A DNA stretch of 64,000 nt from Symsagittifera roscoffensis (GCF_963678635.1 NC_087065.1:6407209-6471208), one strand, 5' to 3'; numbered from the stretch's first letter, positions 11,011 to 22,796 are shown. Notes: generated by a model from the letters alone, not told the origin. A program made the numbers and translations.

Positions 11011-11633
11011 GTACGAATTTAACAGATACCATGATGATGAAACGTATAGAGATATTATGTCGACCGTTGCGCAAAATCCGAATGCTACTAAAGCTTTTTC
11101 TACAAAGTTCGGCAAAATTAGGATGTGAAACGTTGTATATAGGGCTTAACATATTTTTTGACTGCAAAAGAGTTTTTGAATGATTTTTAATTAAGAGTTT
11201 TCATCAACTAAATCATAACATCAAACCTCTTTTTTAATTAACTTTGCTTGTTTGATAGTTGAGTTTTTGAGAGCTTTCCAATAGGAGGTTTATAAAAGCA
11301 AAAAAAAACCAATTTTATAATTGTATTTACAGTTTAAAAAAAAAACGGATCTTCTATATAATTGCCCCCTATGTTACCTTTGTGAAGAACTTCCAGCCTT
11401 ATGACGATGTCAATTAAGCATAACAAACTTGCAATGAATCCTTCCCTGCTAAATTTGCAAAAGGGGAAAATAGTTGACAAGATTTTTCAAAAAAGAAGAA
11501 TTATATTATGACAGCAGCGTTCAGCAGTTGTATATGGCTGCTTTTGAGTTAAGGACATCTTAGAATGATCATTTATCAAAAGAATCTCTTTCAAAAAATA
11601 CATATTAAAATAATTAAGAAATTATCATTCCAG
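11011..11633. other. Intron, nothing recognised
   Basis: AT-rich intron between exons 7 and 8 with no recognised element. Confidence 0.5.
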
Positions 11634-11821
11634 GTAGTTTTTACTTGATTTCTCCACTGGACTTCGAGACAGATGCCAGATACACACTTGAGCTCATTCT
11701 AACTGACACGCCCTTAAATGTCAGCCTGCGTCTTTCGTCTCAATACACTCTGGCTGTAAATGTTCTGAATGACAACGACAACAACCCTGTCATCGAATGG
11801 ACACGAGGAAACACATTAAGG
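11634..11821 (+). CDS. Cadherin exon 8 (LNDNDNNPVI)
   Basis: Acceptor ATCATTCCAG. Phase 1 in, 0 out, donor GTATTG. It encodes LDFETDARYTLEL (LDFE replaces LDRE, common in cadherins), a weak DTPLN core and the linker VLNDNDNNPVIEW, where the usual DxND is rearranged to NDND and the closing aromatic is Ile. The 10 kb intron that follows contains the gypsy element. Confidence 0.88.
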
Positions 11822-12196
11822 GTATTGAAATTACTTTTTTTAAATTCTGTTTTGTTTACGTTCACAGTTCATGTGACAAATTACGATTGAAAACGTACAG
11901 ATAAAACATCAAAAGCATCGAAAAATTACCCACAAAAATTTTTTAAAAAAATTTCAAAAGCTTGAAACAATAAAATCATCGAAAAAAAACGCGCAAAGAA
12001 GTTTTAAAATATCAAAAACTAAAGACTAAGCTTCAAAAGTGGGAGGTGAAAACAAAAACCATGTCTTCAATGTTTTTCTGGCAACACATCGAAACTGGGT
12101 AATTGTTGTTTAACTAAGAATACATCAGTTGGAATAAAGTTTCAAGATAAAATTTTTAATATCAAGAACTAAAGTCTAAGATATAAAAGTGGGAGG

Positions 12197-12514
12197 TGAG
12201 ATTTGCCGAACTCTAAGAATGAAAACTTGGTTGCGGAACAATAAGTAAATTGTTATAGTTTGATTCTTGGTTGTTTTTATACTTAGTTCCGAATAATAAA
12301 CTTGGTTTGGGAATTTGTCCCGATAGAACATGAGATGATTGCTAAACAGATTGCTAGCATACAGTCAGTTTTAACAGATAATAATACAACACGCTCAGCG
12401 TGATATTGAGATAGGAACTAGCACCTTGACCTTGGTTATCATAATTAATATCTTTTGTAGTATGACTGCAAAAGGACAAATAACAAACGAGGCACCGAAG
12501 GTCGCCTCACGACA
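12197..12514 (-). repeat. 3' LTR of gypsy element
   Basis: 318 bp with the same TG...CA ends. The flanking base run on the outer side is GGAGG, the target duplication. The gap 12515-12709 between it and the end of the last reading frame is short non-coding DNA that includes GGGGGGCTATC on the minus strand as a possible polypurine tract. Confidence 0.92.
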
Positions 12515-12709
12515 TTCCCCGCGGGGAAAAATTTTGGAAGACTTCAAAATTATAAATAAGTAAAACTGCACCTGGACAAACAAATGAATGATAGCCCCCC
12601 TAGCCCACTCAATTGCGCACAGTAAACAAAATGATCACAAGAAAAGTTTTAGCCGAAGTTTGAATAGTTTTAACAAATTTTTCAAGATAGTTTATTCCTG
12701 GCGATAAGA

Positions 12710-13729
12710 TCAGTCTGCGCCTGTGGTATCTTTCCCTTCCTTCCTATTAGCGAGGGAAGACGACGTCTGAGTTTGAGAGTGAGGCGTAAAACGATCGCGA
12801 ATGAGAGGCTTTCGTGGTGACGATGTGGGCACTGAAAGTGCAACTGAGGGCATAAGCTGTTCCTCCGTAACGGGTAAGAGGGACGACGCAACTGAGGGCA
12901 AAATCGATGCCTCCGTAACTGGTAAGGCGAATATCGTTTCCGAGGACAACATTTGATCCTCCTCTACAAGTCTTACCGAATGTCTCAGCGGATCGCCGAA
13001 AAACTGCGTTGGCTTTTTGTTGCGGTGAGACGCCCTGACCGGCTCGGTATTATCAGCTACTGGTTGTGCAGGTAGAGAAAGTGAAGGGTATGAAGAAGAC
13101 AGCTCCATGGGCATTGAATGAGAGGCAGGATTCGAATCTTTTGATGCCTCCTTTCTTGGCGACGAAATTATAAGTTCAGGACCAGATGTAATAACTTCTG
13201 GAGGCTCCGCAGGAGGAGTAGACGATGCAGGAACAGCGCGATGTACCTTCTTCGGTTGAGGCGAGACGAACGACTCATCCGGTGGTTGAGTAGAGTCGAT
13301 ATTTCTTGATGAAGTAGTATGAGTGAAGGAGTGAGGATTCGACGTTGAAACAAGTTGACGAGCAAATCGGACCGGCGGTGAGTCACCCTGGAACCTCTGT
13401 CGTTTACCAGTAGTAGTAGAGTTTCTAGTGCCCTGACGATCGTAATTAGAGCCAAATGAGCTATCACTAGAGGAGTCAACAGTGAGATCTACCATCGGGG
13501 TAGAGAGAGAAGGGTTGTTAGGCCGCTGTTCCAGTAACGTGGGTTGTGATCGTGTGATAAGTCGTTTAGCCGCTTCCCGAGAAGTTGAGCCCGAAGTCCT
13601 GGCGCGAGCACCTATAGTGTTCGGAGCAACTGAAACGGTAGGCCGATAATTAGGTTTTAAGACAGATATGATTTTTCCGGTAAACTTTCCCATTGTTGGT
13701 AATATAAGTATGATCCGTAACACGAACAA
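12710..13729 (-). pseudogene. Disordered C-terminal tail of gypsy Pol or ORF3
   Basis: 339 residues, Ser/Thr/Pro rich, with VDLTVDSSSDSSFGSN and, near the end, RASHRNKKPTQFFGDPL. Basic words of this type often close gypsy Pol proteins. It overlaps the end of the integrase frame by 80 bp in another frame, so it is either a Pol tail cut off by one more indel or a separate ORF. There is no signal peptide and no membrane helix, so I do not call it an envelope. Confidence 0.6.
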
Positions 13730-15545
13730 TCTTAAACTTGGTTAGTTTATACAGAGGTTTTCCCGACTGACGATCAATATTTTTCCTAAAGACTTTGACT
13801 CGACCCGGGTCAGACAGTAGAAGGTTTTCTAATTTACTTGTTCTTGAAGGACGAGTAGTTTGCACAACGGGTGTTTGTCTAGAGCCGACTTGCATCCCCG
13901 GAGGTGAGGCGGTTGCCGAAAAGCGAAGGGTATTGCTGTTGAGGCCAGACTTGAGAGAACTAGCGAGGTCCGAATGCCGGGTTGCAAGCTCCTTCAGTAT
14001 CAATTTCCCTCCATCTGGGGGAAGATTCCGCCTGTACTGTGACCAACGATTAGCCGCCCGAGCAAGATCCGCCAATGCCTTGTAGGGTTCGCTGTCTGCT
14101 ATGTTAGTGTCCAATGAAAACAAGGGTTCGAATCGGGTTGGAAGTGTTGGACTGGAACTGCCACGAGGAACAACTTTTGCCCTGTCCCTACTGTAGTCGT
14201 TACTGGCGATCTGGTCTGGTGTAAGGAGGTTGCGCTCCAATCCTTGGGCTGAAGTATCAGATTGAACAACATTATTACGTGCCTGAGACCAAACAGTATT
14301 AGGTTTACGACCAAAATGCAATTCAAAAGGCGATTTCTTAAGCACCGAGTGATTAGTCTAGCGAATGTCTTCAAGTATTTGATGAACCGTATCTTTGATG
14401 TTTTTGAAATTAGGATCGAGTTGCGCCACGCCCAGTTTTCTTTTGATTGTCTGAATCGATCGTTCGACCAAACCACTGCCGCGATGATCACCGACCGGCG
14501 AGAGGATATGTTTAATACCTCTATTAGAGCAGAATTCCTGAACCAAATGGTTTTTAAAACCTGAACCATGATCTGTTCTGATCGAACGAGGAAGACCGTG
14601 TACGCGAATTTAGGAGTCAAAAAATTTAGTAACCTTTTTAGCCCCAGTGGTCTTAGAAATCAGTACTGAAGGAAACTTAGAGAACCGATCAATCGCTACT
14701 AAGAGGAAAATCTTACACCCTTTTTCATCAATTATCGGGCCGGCAAAGTCTAATTGTAATTCCTGATTAGGTCCAGATAGTACAGGCAGAGAATCCGCAG
14801 TATTGTAAGTTGCGGCGGGTTTAAGATTCTTACCGAACAGGGTGCATTCCCGACACTTTTCACACGTCTCGATGATTCGACGGTTCATAAATGGCCACCA
14901 AAGATATTCGGAGGCAGTCATCATAGCCTCTTGTCCCGGGTGAGATCTGCGAAGGCGAGCAAGTACAGCTTGTCGGGGAGCTTCAGGAATGGCCAATTTT
15001 TTGTCGATTACCACGTAATCATTAACCACCGCTGCTTTGGGCCAGAACTGGGCCATATACGCACCAAGCTTATTGAAGGAGGTGATATCCTTGTTCGTGA
15101 TGGCGCGCTTCATGGGGCCGAGGAAACGATCTTCCGCTGTCAATTCTGCCAACAAGTCCGCGTCAAAGAGCCCTGGCAAGCCCACAATTTCCTTTTTGGA
15201 TGAGGAAAGAAGAGGTTTGCCTCCGTTTATCGCTAAGATCCCAGTCTTCTCGGCAATGTTTTTTCGTCCGGGTTTTGATAGGCGACATCGTCTCATTGCT
15301 TCTAGCAGTTGTGAATGGCTGTCCTTCCTAGTAGTAGTCCTTGTGGCAACAAAGCGGGTTTTAGCAGCTCGTTCCCGTGTCCGATTACGTTGTCGAATCT
15401 GATCTATTCGAGACATGCGGTTAATTTGGCGAGACCGTAATTGCGGCCTTGGGCTAGGTCGACGAAAGTTGGGAGAGCTGACTGGAAAAGTTTCCACAAA
15501 GGTTTGTAAATCTGCCTGTTCAGTATTGGGTTGTAGTGAGGTCAT
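13650..15545 (-). pseudogene. pol: gypsy integrase, two in-frame stops
   Basis: Same frame as RT. It contains the zinc-binding region (RRSHPGQEAM then CEKCREC; the usual first His is Arg here), the catalytic core with LQLDFAGPI, TDHGSGF and GLVERSIQTIKRKL (Asp, Asp, Glu), and a C-terminal part with FKIVRVTDHTYITNN. It is interrupted by TAA just before the second catalytic Asp (after FFDS, near 14608) and by TAG near 14346. Joining DNA copies into the genome would need both to be read through, so this copy is inactive. Confidence 0.87.
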
Positions 15546-15555
15546 AGAGTCTGGT

Positions 15556-16010
15556 TTAAATGATGGGAGTGTTTAAGTCAGTAGGAGTTTGTTTTGTATT
15601 TTTCGGTGATGTCATATTGAATTGATTCTTTGAGAAAATAATATTGTTTGAAAGAAGTTGACTGTTTCTAAAAGATTCAGGTCGGAGACAGTGATTATTT
15701 GAAACGTCATCTAGTTTGCAGCAATCAATTAGCATACCAGTCCCTGATTGGTTGAAATCGTGAGCGCATAACTCGACGCCCTCTTGAGACGCACAACGCA
15801 AGCAATTCATTTGCATACTGCAATATGATTGGTTGAGACATTGATTAACATTAACAGCGCCCTCAACCGGCAAATGACGTAAATAACAAGCGTTATTACG
15901 TTGAGACAAAAATTGGACACCCTCTTGCGGTGTTACACCATTTTGATATCCCGGAGAGGAATTATAAGAATTGATAAACGAGAGGGCCTTGTGGAATGCC
16001 TCAATTGACT
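15556..16010 (-). pseudogene. pol: Linker between RNase H and integrase, frame-shifted
   Basis: After the RT/RNase H stop the -1 frame is open for about 150 codons and contains a cysteine-rich stretch (CLRCASQEGVELCAHD) of no recognised family. It ends where the integrase frame opens. It could be part of the original Pol reached after an indel. Function is unknown. Confidence 0.5.
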
Positions 16011-16013
16011 TAA

Positions 16014-17636
16014 CTACAAAAGTTCATCGTATTTGGAGGGTTCAGGAGCTGAAAAGGTAGGATAACGTGACAAGTAATCAACAATCCCCAGTGTGACCCC
16101 TGGGACATGAATAACCTCAAAATCGAAAGGTAGCAGACAATCGGCCCAACGAGCAAAGCGAGACTGATAGGACTTGTGGTTATAATTTTCATTTAAGGCC
16201 GATATGATAGTTTTGTGATCGGTTAACACCTGGAAACGCGTACCTAACAAATAAGTACGGAAATGTTCGCAGGCCCAGACAATAGCCAGTAATTCCAATT
16301 CATTAGTGCTGTATTTGACCTCCGCATCATTGAGGAAACGCGAGGCGAAAGCAGTTGGAGCCCAAACTGCTGGTTCCACTTTCTGTTCAAGGCAAGCGCC
16401 TAATCCATTATGACTCGCGTCACATTTTACTCTCGAACCCTTTGATGAATCAAAGTGGTACAGGCTCGGAATTTTCGCAATCATTTTAATGATATCGTAA
16501 AAGGCTGTATTTTGATCCTCCCCCCATAGGAACGATTGTTTATTGCAGGCCTTCAATGAGGCCCGAAAATGGACAGTATGGGTATGCAAATCGGGGATAA
16601 ACCTTTGTAAATGATTCAACGTTCCCATGAATGATCGAAGTTGTTTTAAAGTTCGCGGTGGTTTGAGCAATTGGATTGCCTCGATTTTAGAAAAATTTGG
16701 AGAGTACCCATTTTCATTAATGTCATAACCTAACCAAGTTAGTTGGTTAACAGAGAATTCACACTTACTCAGTTTAAGGGCCCATCCTTCCGTTTCAAGC
16801 CTTTCCATAACTTTCTCGACCAAATCATTATGTTCTTGGATATTTCCTTTAGTGACGATCAAAATGTCATCGAGGTAACAGATAACTCCTTCCAGCCCTT
16901 GTAAGGTACAGTCCATAGCCTTCTGGAACTCCGTGGGCATATCAGTCAGTCCATAAAACCCAGTCTTGAAACGGTACGTTCCATTCGCCTCGCCACACAG
17001 AATATTGAAGTTGCAGTGGCTGCTAGTGAGTGATGACAGTGGCAACTGACTAAACGCATATTTTAAATCCAAGGATGTGAACCAAACCTTCCCAGGAACA
17101 TTACGAGTTATTACATGTGCCGCGGAATCAATAAGTTTGTGAATGTTCGGCATCTGGTACTTATTTTTCCAGATTTGAGCATTCATCGGTTTAGCATTAA
17201 GGGCCAGTTTGATCGATCCATCCTTTTTGGCAGTTAGAACAATTGGTGCAATAAAGAAATCAGTCGTACACTTGTCTAACTTTTCAATATGTCCTTGCTC
17301 CACCAGAAGTTTTATTTCACTCGCGACCCTATCCTGTATATGAATAGGCACTTTTCTTCCCTTGATTTGACGTGGTACTAACGGGAATTTGAAATTAGTG
17401 TGTACTTTATGACTCTTTGATCGACCCAAGCGACTGAACACATGAGCGTACTTCTTTGCGAAAAAGGAACTCCAATATTCTGATACCGGATCTGAAGAGC
17501 TATAATCCACCGACTGGATTGTTTCTGCCCTCAGTTGTGTAGTCACAATGCCCAATTTCTCCTGCAAGTCCAAACCGAGAAGATTACGAGTTCTATTCTC
17601 CGAGATGAGGAACTGAGCGTTTGCCACCAAAAGCCA
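16014..17636 (-). pseudogene. pol: gypsy reverse transcriptase and RNase H
   Basis: Longest open frame of the element (about 540 residues, entered by frameshift; a TTG and no ATG lies near its start). It begins FLISENRTRNLLGLDLQ, the usual link after protease. RT palm motifs follow: FTSLDLKYAFSQLPL, FYGLTDMPTEFQKAMD, and YLDDILIV with the YLDD catalytic pair. Then come the connection (LGYDINENGYSPNFSKIEA), RNase H (VKCDASHNGLGACLEQ; TDHKTI) and the end VDYLSRYP. The domain itself looks intact; it is listed as pseudogene because its junctions on both sides are broken. Confidence 0.92.
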
Positions 17637-18147
17637 CTAGGGGAAATCGGTATTTGGATCGACCCCAAAAGGCGAATAGGCCTTTTATTGTAGTCGACAT
17701 ACAAGGTATCGATAGGGTACCAGGTGATATCGCGAAACTCTATCGACGGGCTTCTTTGCAAGAGTAAATCACAAGTGCGTTTGTTCAGGAGCGAAACCGG
17801 ACTTCCTGTGTCGACTGTTGAATAAAAAAACTATAACCAGAGCGTAACTGAATACTGAGGCTCCGAGGTTGTCCTCCACTTGACTTAAGAATTTCTACAC
17901 TATTTATCATCACAGCGGATTCTAGCTGCAACACCCCATATTTGGGCTCACTATCCTGGTCTACATCTATGAAATTACAATCCACAGAGGGACCTGACAT
18001 GTCCTCATTTTCTTGCACCAGATTGACACGTCGTTTCGAGGAATTACAGCATTTCGCGAAATGACCTCGTTTCCGACAGAGATTACACGTTACGTCACGA
18101 GCTGGACAGGATTTTCGGTGCTCCGGACTATAAGGATCACCGCAGAA
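17543..18147 (-). pseudogene. pol: gypsy nucleocapsid end and protease, frameshifted
   Basis: After the in-frame TAA the Gag frame runs on to 17785 with two zinc knuckles and an acidic linker. The aspartic protease active site VDTGSPVSLL lies in the -1 frame (about 17812-17783) and that frame stays open to 17543. The switch coincides with seven T (17824-17830) in exact phase as T TTT TTT, a possible -1 slippage site. A second frame change, without such a signal, separates protease from RT near 17630 and is probably an indel. Confidence 0.75.
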
Positions 18148-19077
18148 TTAACACGATTTACTTGTTTGATTGCTTTGTGACGACTGTCGATTATTTTGAT
18201 TTTGAGGATAATTTCGCCTCCTTCTCGACGGCTGAATAGAACAAGTGGGTTCTTGTTTCACTTTGATACCGGTTGAATTTTGATTATGTGGCAGTAGTTT
18301 TTGAAACTGAGCCGACCTACTTGCTCCTTTCTCGCACTCTAGCGCGAGCTTAAAAGTGCCATCTAGATCAGCTTTTGCTTTGATGAGTTGTTGTTGAACC
18401 TCAACGTCTCGAATCCGCCCGATGAAGAGGTCTTTAAGAGTCTCCTTTTCTTGATCATGAGGCCAATTGCACAAAGCCACTTGGGCGCTCAAGCGAGCGT
18501 AAAATGACGAGAAAGTGTCATTCTCAAGCATAAAAACCGTTTTATATAACTTGATACGCTCCACCGTAAACTCTCGTTCAACCTTGAACAGCGTTTCACA
18601 TCCAGTGTGAAATTCGCGAAAAGGGATATTACTAATGTCCGTGTGAGGAAATGAGTCAGCAAATTGTCTTCTACCTTCGTTTCCCAGGGCAAAGAACAAG
18701 CGAGATTTCATGCGAGCTTCAATTTCATGATAAAACCAATTCTGGCTAATCCGAGGGCCTTTCCTCCGCCTCTCTACGTTTAGTTCAGTGATCCTCCGGA
18801 TCGCCGCTTGATCTCTCCGTCTGCGGGCCTCAGCTGCTCCAGCATCTTCGCCCTCCGCGACTGACTCTGGTCTTGGAGGAGGTTCATCTATAACCTCGGT
18901 GGGTTCAACTAACAGATCATGAGGATTGATATTATCTTTCAGGCCAGCGGCCAGAAAGAATTGACCGATCCACGATTCCCACAGGAATGGTGGGCTAACA
19001 GAGGCTTTCGCCCAATAGGGGGGAATGCCTAACAGGTCAGTCCTGTCTTCGTTCACAGGAACTGCTGGCTGCGCCAT
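18148..19077 (-). pseudogene. gag: gypsy Gag, cut by a stop in the zinc knuckle
   Basis: 309 residues from the ATG at the LTR/primer-site junction. It has a proline- and charge-rich N-terminal third, then a helical capsid-like region (FSSFYARLSAQVALCNWP) and a basic Q/N/S-rich stretch leading to the nucleocapsid. The frame ends at TAA inside the first zinc knuckle (SC-stop-FCG). The same frame then continues with CNLCRKRGHFAKCC, a good CCHC knuckle, so the stop is most likely a mutation of one codon, not the natural end of Gag. The product would package element RNA in cytoplasmic particles. Confidence 0.85.
19059..19076 (-). promoter_or_regulatory. Primer-binding site, Ser-tRNA type
   Basis: The minus strand immediately after the 5' LTR reads TGGCGCAGCCAGCAGTTC. 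Its complement ends CTGCGCCA, as expected for a serine tRNA 3' end; 17.6/297-type gypsy elements use such a primer. The gag ATG (19077-19075) uses the last LTR base as its A, so start codon and primer site overlap. Confidence 0.75.
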
Positions 19078-19394
19078 GAGATTTGCCGAAGTCTAAGAAT
19101 GAAAACTTGGTTGCGGAACAATAAGTAAATTGTTATAGTTTGATACTTGGTTGTTTTTATACTTAGTTCCGAATAATAAACTTGGTTTGGGAATTTGTCC
19201 CGATAGAACATGAGATGATTGATAAACAGATTGCTAGCATACAGTAAGTTTTAACAGATAATAATACAACACGCTCAGCGTGGTATTGAGATAGGAACTA
19301 GCACCGTGACCTTGGTTATCATAATTAATATCTTTTGCAGTATGACTGCAAAAGGACAAATAACAAACGAGGCACCGAAGGTCGCCTCACGACA
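19077..19394 (-). repeat. 5' LTR of gypsy element
   Basis: 318 bp. On the minus strand it runs TGTCGTGAGGCG to GGCAAATCTCA and is followed directly by the primer site. It differs from the other LTR by about seven substitutions (for example near 19093, 19146 and 19283). Confidence 0.93.
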
Positions 19395-19533
19395 GGAGGC
19401 GAAAAAATCATGTCTTCAAAGTTTTTCTGGGAACACATCAAAAATGGGTAATTGTCGTTTAAGTAGGAATACATCAGTTGCAATAAAGTGTCAAGAAAAA
19501 CTTGGCAAAACACAAAACAATTATTATCATATT

Positions 19534-19923
19534 CAGGAGTTGATCTAGGAGTTTCTCGAGGGGCGGATTTTCAAAATAATGGGAAATAATTGTACAAAGT
19601 GGGGACATGCCGACCAAAAGTGTCCCCACTTTGTACAATTTGAGACATCCATTTTTGGATGACTGACTTTAAAACTTTTAAAAAGGCGCCTGCGGCGCCA
19701 ATAAATACTAATTTTGATGGGGGAACGCGCGCCAAAAAAAACGCGATTTTGGCCTTTTTTGAAACATTTGACTGCGGCATAGAAAATTTGGTCAAAATAG
19801 GCTCTCTAGAGTGATTTGGGAAAAGTCAGAAATTCAGTTTTGTCGACCTAAAAAAGATCGAGAAAAATGTCCCATTATTTTTAAAATCCGCCCCCACTCG
19901 AGAAATTCCTAGATCCGCGCCTG
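19534..19923. mobile_element. MITE, family E copy 1, with a 20-bp hairpin
   Basis: The left end CAGGAGTTGATCTAGGA and the reverse complement of the right end CAGGCGCGGATCTAGGA match the ends of the 49253-49679 element. Inside are the shared GGCGCC(T/TGC)GGCGCCAATA block and GCGCGCCAAAAAAAACGC. A perfect 20-bp inverted repeat (19588-19607 / 19621-19640, 13-base loop) is unique to this copy. No clear target duplication. Confidence 0.75.
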
Positions 19924-20111
19924 AAGGCAACCATGAAGTTTTTGAACAGCTTGAGTGATTACTGGAGATTTTCATCCGATAAATCTATCATACATCTGAT
20001 TTTTTTATTTGGTTTCAATTCAGTGAAAATCACTCCCAATACTTAGTATTCAGAACAGAACCAAACATTGAAAAATGAAAAAATTTTGACACCATCAAAT
20101 TATCAAAATTA

Positions 20112-20660
20112 GATTGGAGTATGATTTCTTTTAATTTTTTGCTTAAACGTTTCTCAGCAAAACGTTACAGTTGGTTGGAAATGATTTTTGAATTACAGAT
20201 TCTCTGTCAGTCTTAATTATGAGTAAGCCTACATTCTGAACTAAGATTTTTTTCTGATGTTTTCGAGACTTTTCTTTTTCTAACGCTTTCAGTCGATTGG
20301 AGTATGATTTCTTTAAATTTTTTGCTTAAACGTTTCTCAGCAAAACGTTACAGTTGGTTGGAAATGATTTTTGAATTACAGATTCTCTGTCAGTCTTAAT
20401 TATGAGTAAGCCTACATTCTGAACTAAGATTTTTTTCTGATGTTTTCGAGACTTTTCTTTTTCTAACGCTTTCAGTCGATTGGAGTATGATTTCTTTTAA
20501 TTTTTTGCATAAACGTTTCTCAGCAAAACGTTACAGTTGGTTGGAAATGATTTTTGAATTACAGATTCTCTGTCAGTCTTAATTATGAGTAAGCCTACAT
20601 TCTGAACTAAGATTTTTTTCTGATGTTTTCGAGACTTTTCTTTTTCTTACGCTTTCAGTC
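20112..20660. repeat. Tandem repeat, 3 x 183 bp
   Basis: Three near-identical head-to-tail units start at 20112, 20295 and 20478 (GATTGGAGTATGATTTC...) and end CGCTTTCAGTC. They differ only at single positions. There is no significant reading frame. Confidence 0.92.
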
Positions 20661-20869
20661 GTTAGAGTATTCTAGAAAATAGTCCTACGCTAATCAAACT
20701 ACATTGAAGATCCGAGTACCTTAAGTTTTTCTTTTGGATTTTTCTTAAAAACCTCTGATAGTTTTGATTTTCAGAACACGGATTGAACTCTTGATTTGCA
20801 TTTGATTTCCTTGAATCTGTTTGAAAAGTCTAGACAAACAAGCACTAAGGACAGCCGCTTACTGTGTGG

Positions 20870-21424
20870 TTATTTGTCTGCGTGGAAAAATAAAAGAATC
20901 TGAGCGGAAAATAAGGACTTGAGCATATTCGACAGTCATAGTAAAATAGACAAATTAAGCAACAGTTTTTGTAGAAAAATGACTAGAAAAAAATCTATTT
21001 ATAAAAATTATCAAGAAAAAAATTATTTCAAATTTTTTTCTTTTCTGCAAAATTTTTTGGATGTTTGAAATTTTGGTTTCCCAACTTGGCACCAAAATCT
21101 CCACAAAGCAACTTTATTCGAGTAAAATTAAGTTTTCATGGCTTAAGTTCAACATAAATAAGCTATTGTAAGCCTGCTCAATCGCTTCATTTCAAAATTG
21201 GACTAAAAATTAAAAATTTTATACCTTGTTTCTCGATATTGGGAAAGAATATTTAGAAGTTTTTTAAACATCGTTCGAATCGTGAACAAAAAAATATTAA
21301 CAAGACATATCGCTCGACCTATTCCGATGATTTTTTGTGGCACCAAATTTTCCGTTGAAAACAAATAGCATAAAAAATACACTCGAATACGAAGCTCCTC
21401 GCCATTTTCAATGATCGGAACAAT
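20870..21424 (+). repeat. Dispersed repeat family B, copy 3
   Basis: It runs from GGACAGCCGCTTACTGTGTG to CTCCTCGCCATTTTCAATG and ATCGGAACAAT, with the internal AAGCTATTGTAAGCCTGCTC block of the family. The stretch 21425-22139 that follows, up to exon 9, shows nothing I recognise. Confidence 0.6.
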
Positions 21425-22139
21425 GAGCAGAGATGATCATACACACTCGAGATAACAATTAAAAATAATCCGAAGTGTTTTCTATTCCATTTTTTGTATG
21501 GGTTTTCCGACTAGAGTCTTTGACAATCACTCAGTTTATAAAGTAACCTTCGCGTTTAACCTTGGTATATTATAACTAAGTGTAAGAAGGCAAACGCAGT
21601 TAGGCCAATCTGGGCTCGCTAATTTCTACCAGCCGGCCCAGATCACCTTAAGCTACCTTCAAGCACTAATTCAAAATATACCATCGCTTAGCACAATGGA
21701 TACTTTGCAGACTGAATGGTTGTAGTCCAAAGCTCATGAAAGAATAAGCCATACAAAAAAGGAAAAAAATCAATTTTTTTATCAAACAAATTAATATTTG
21801 CCCTTTGTGTGCCTTGAATTTTAAAACCGCGCCTCACGGATAACGTTTAGTTCCAAATTTACCAGAAACAAAGCAGGGTGGGGTTTTAAAACGTTTTTTT
21901 TCTATCCAGTTATGCAATAAAACATGTTTCAAACAAAAAAAGCATGTTTTTTCTATGTGCTCAAGTTTTTTTTTTCAAAAAGCCCTTATTTCTGCTACTT
22001 TCTTCAAAATTACTCAAGTAAAACTTAGTGACGGGGGGTAGGGATAGTCTAAGAGAAGTAAGGACAGAAACATTTATGACACTACAACTAAAACATAAAA
22101 GTTATGAAATAAAATGTGCCTTAAAATATTACTTTGCAG

Positions 22140-22268
22140 GTTTCGGAGGGTGTTTCTGCCGGCTCAGTGATTCATGTGTTCACAGCTATCGACCCAGATG
22201 GAGACGAAGATCTCACTTTCTCACTAATGAGTCAAAATGAACAGCAGCACATCTCAATTGCATCAAAT
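22140..22268 (+). CDS. Cadherin exon 9
   Basis: 43 codons, phase 0 to 0. Acceptor ATTACTTTGCAG and donor GTGAGC. It encodes VSEGVSAGSVIHVFTAIDPDGDEDLTF in pieces: the VSEG opening strand and AIDPDGD as the AxDxD loop. It joins exon 8 across the gypsy-bearing intron without changing frame, so correct removal of that intron would leave the protein intact. Confidence 0.88.
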
Positions 22269-22796
22269 GTGAGCTCCATTAAACAGCTGGTGGTTCAATG
22301 AGTTCCCGGCCACACTAATTTATTGAATAATTATTTGTAGTTTCAGCGATTCGCAGAGGAAATTTGAAAGGCTATCTAGACTGTTTAAGCATAGACCGTT
22401 TCTCTTATTTCCCGACGTTCCAGACCGAGTTATTTTGTTCAGCGAAGCTCTTTTTTGCAACCAAAGACGTTTTTTTTTGCCTCTAGAAATTTAACGTGGT
22501 ACCACTATTGCAGCCGCTTGATGAAAACAGGAACCAAAGTATTCAAAAATTGGCATTTTGATCAAAACTTTGCTAAATATAAACAAGTTGGTGCTTCACG
22601 ATGACAAATAAAAGTCGACAAAATTTTTTCAAAAAATCATTTTTGCGCACTTCTAGAGTTTTTCGCGAGATTCATTACGCATGACTGATTCAGTGTGAGC
22701 TTACATTTTCTACAAAGTATACCGGGCTAGGGAGAGTTGGATTTAGCTTTGAAGTCTGATAGTTTCAAATCTGCTTTTCTTTGATGCATAAAATTT

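Larger units (their letters stand above)
12197..19394 (-). mobile_element. Ty3/gypsy-type LTR retrotransposon, decayed
   Basis: A 7,198-bp element lying antisense to the cadherin gene. Both LTRs are 318 bp, begin TGAGATTTGCC and end CACGACA on the + strand, and are flanked by a perfect 5-bp duplication GGAGG (12192-12196 and 19395-19399). I count 7 LTR differences, about 2%, so it is not a very recent insertion. Gene order on the minus strand is gag, CCHC nucleocapsid, protease, RT, RNase H, integrase and a disordered Pol tail. In-frame stops (zinc knuckle, integrase twice) and several frame changes make this copy non-autonomous. Confidence 0.95.

Noticed and set aside
12710-13729. Envelope gene of the gypsy element
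   Set aside because: No signal peptide, few cysteines and no membrane helix; sequence is disordered with a basic Pol-tail type end.
13795-15402. Plus-strand ORFs opposite the gypsy integrase
   Set aside because: They are antisense shadows of the integrase/Pol reading on the minus strand.
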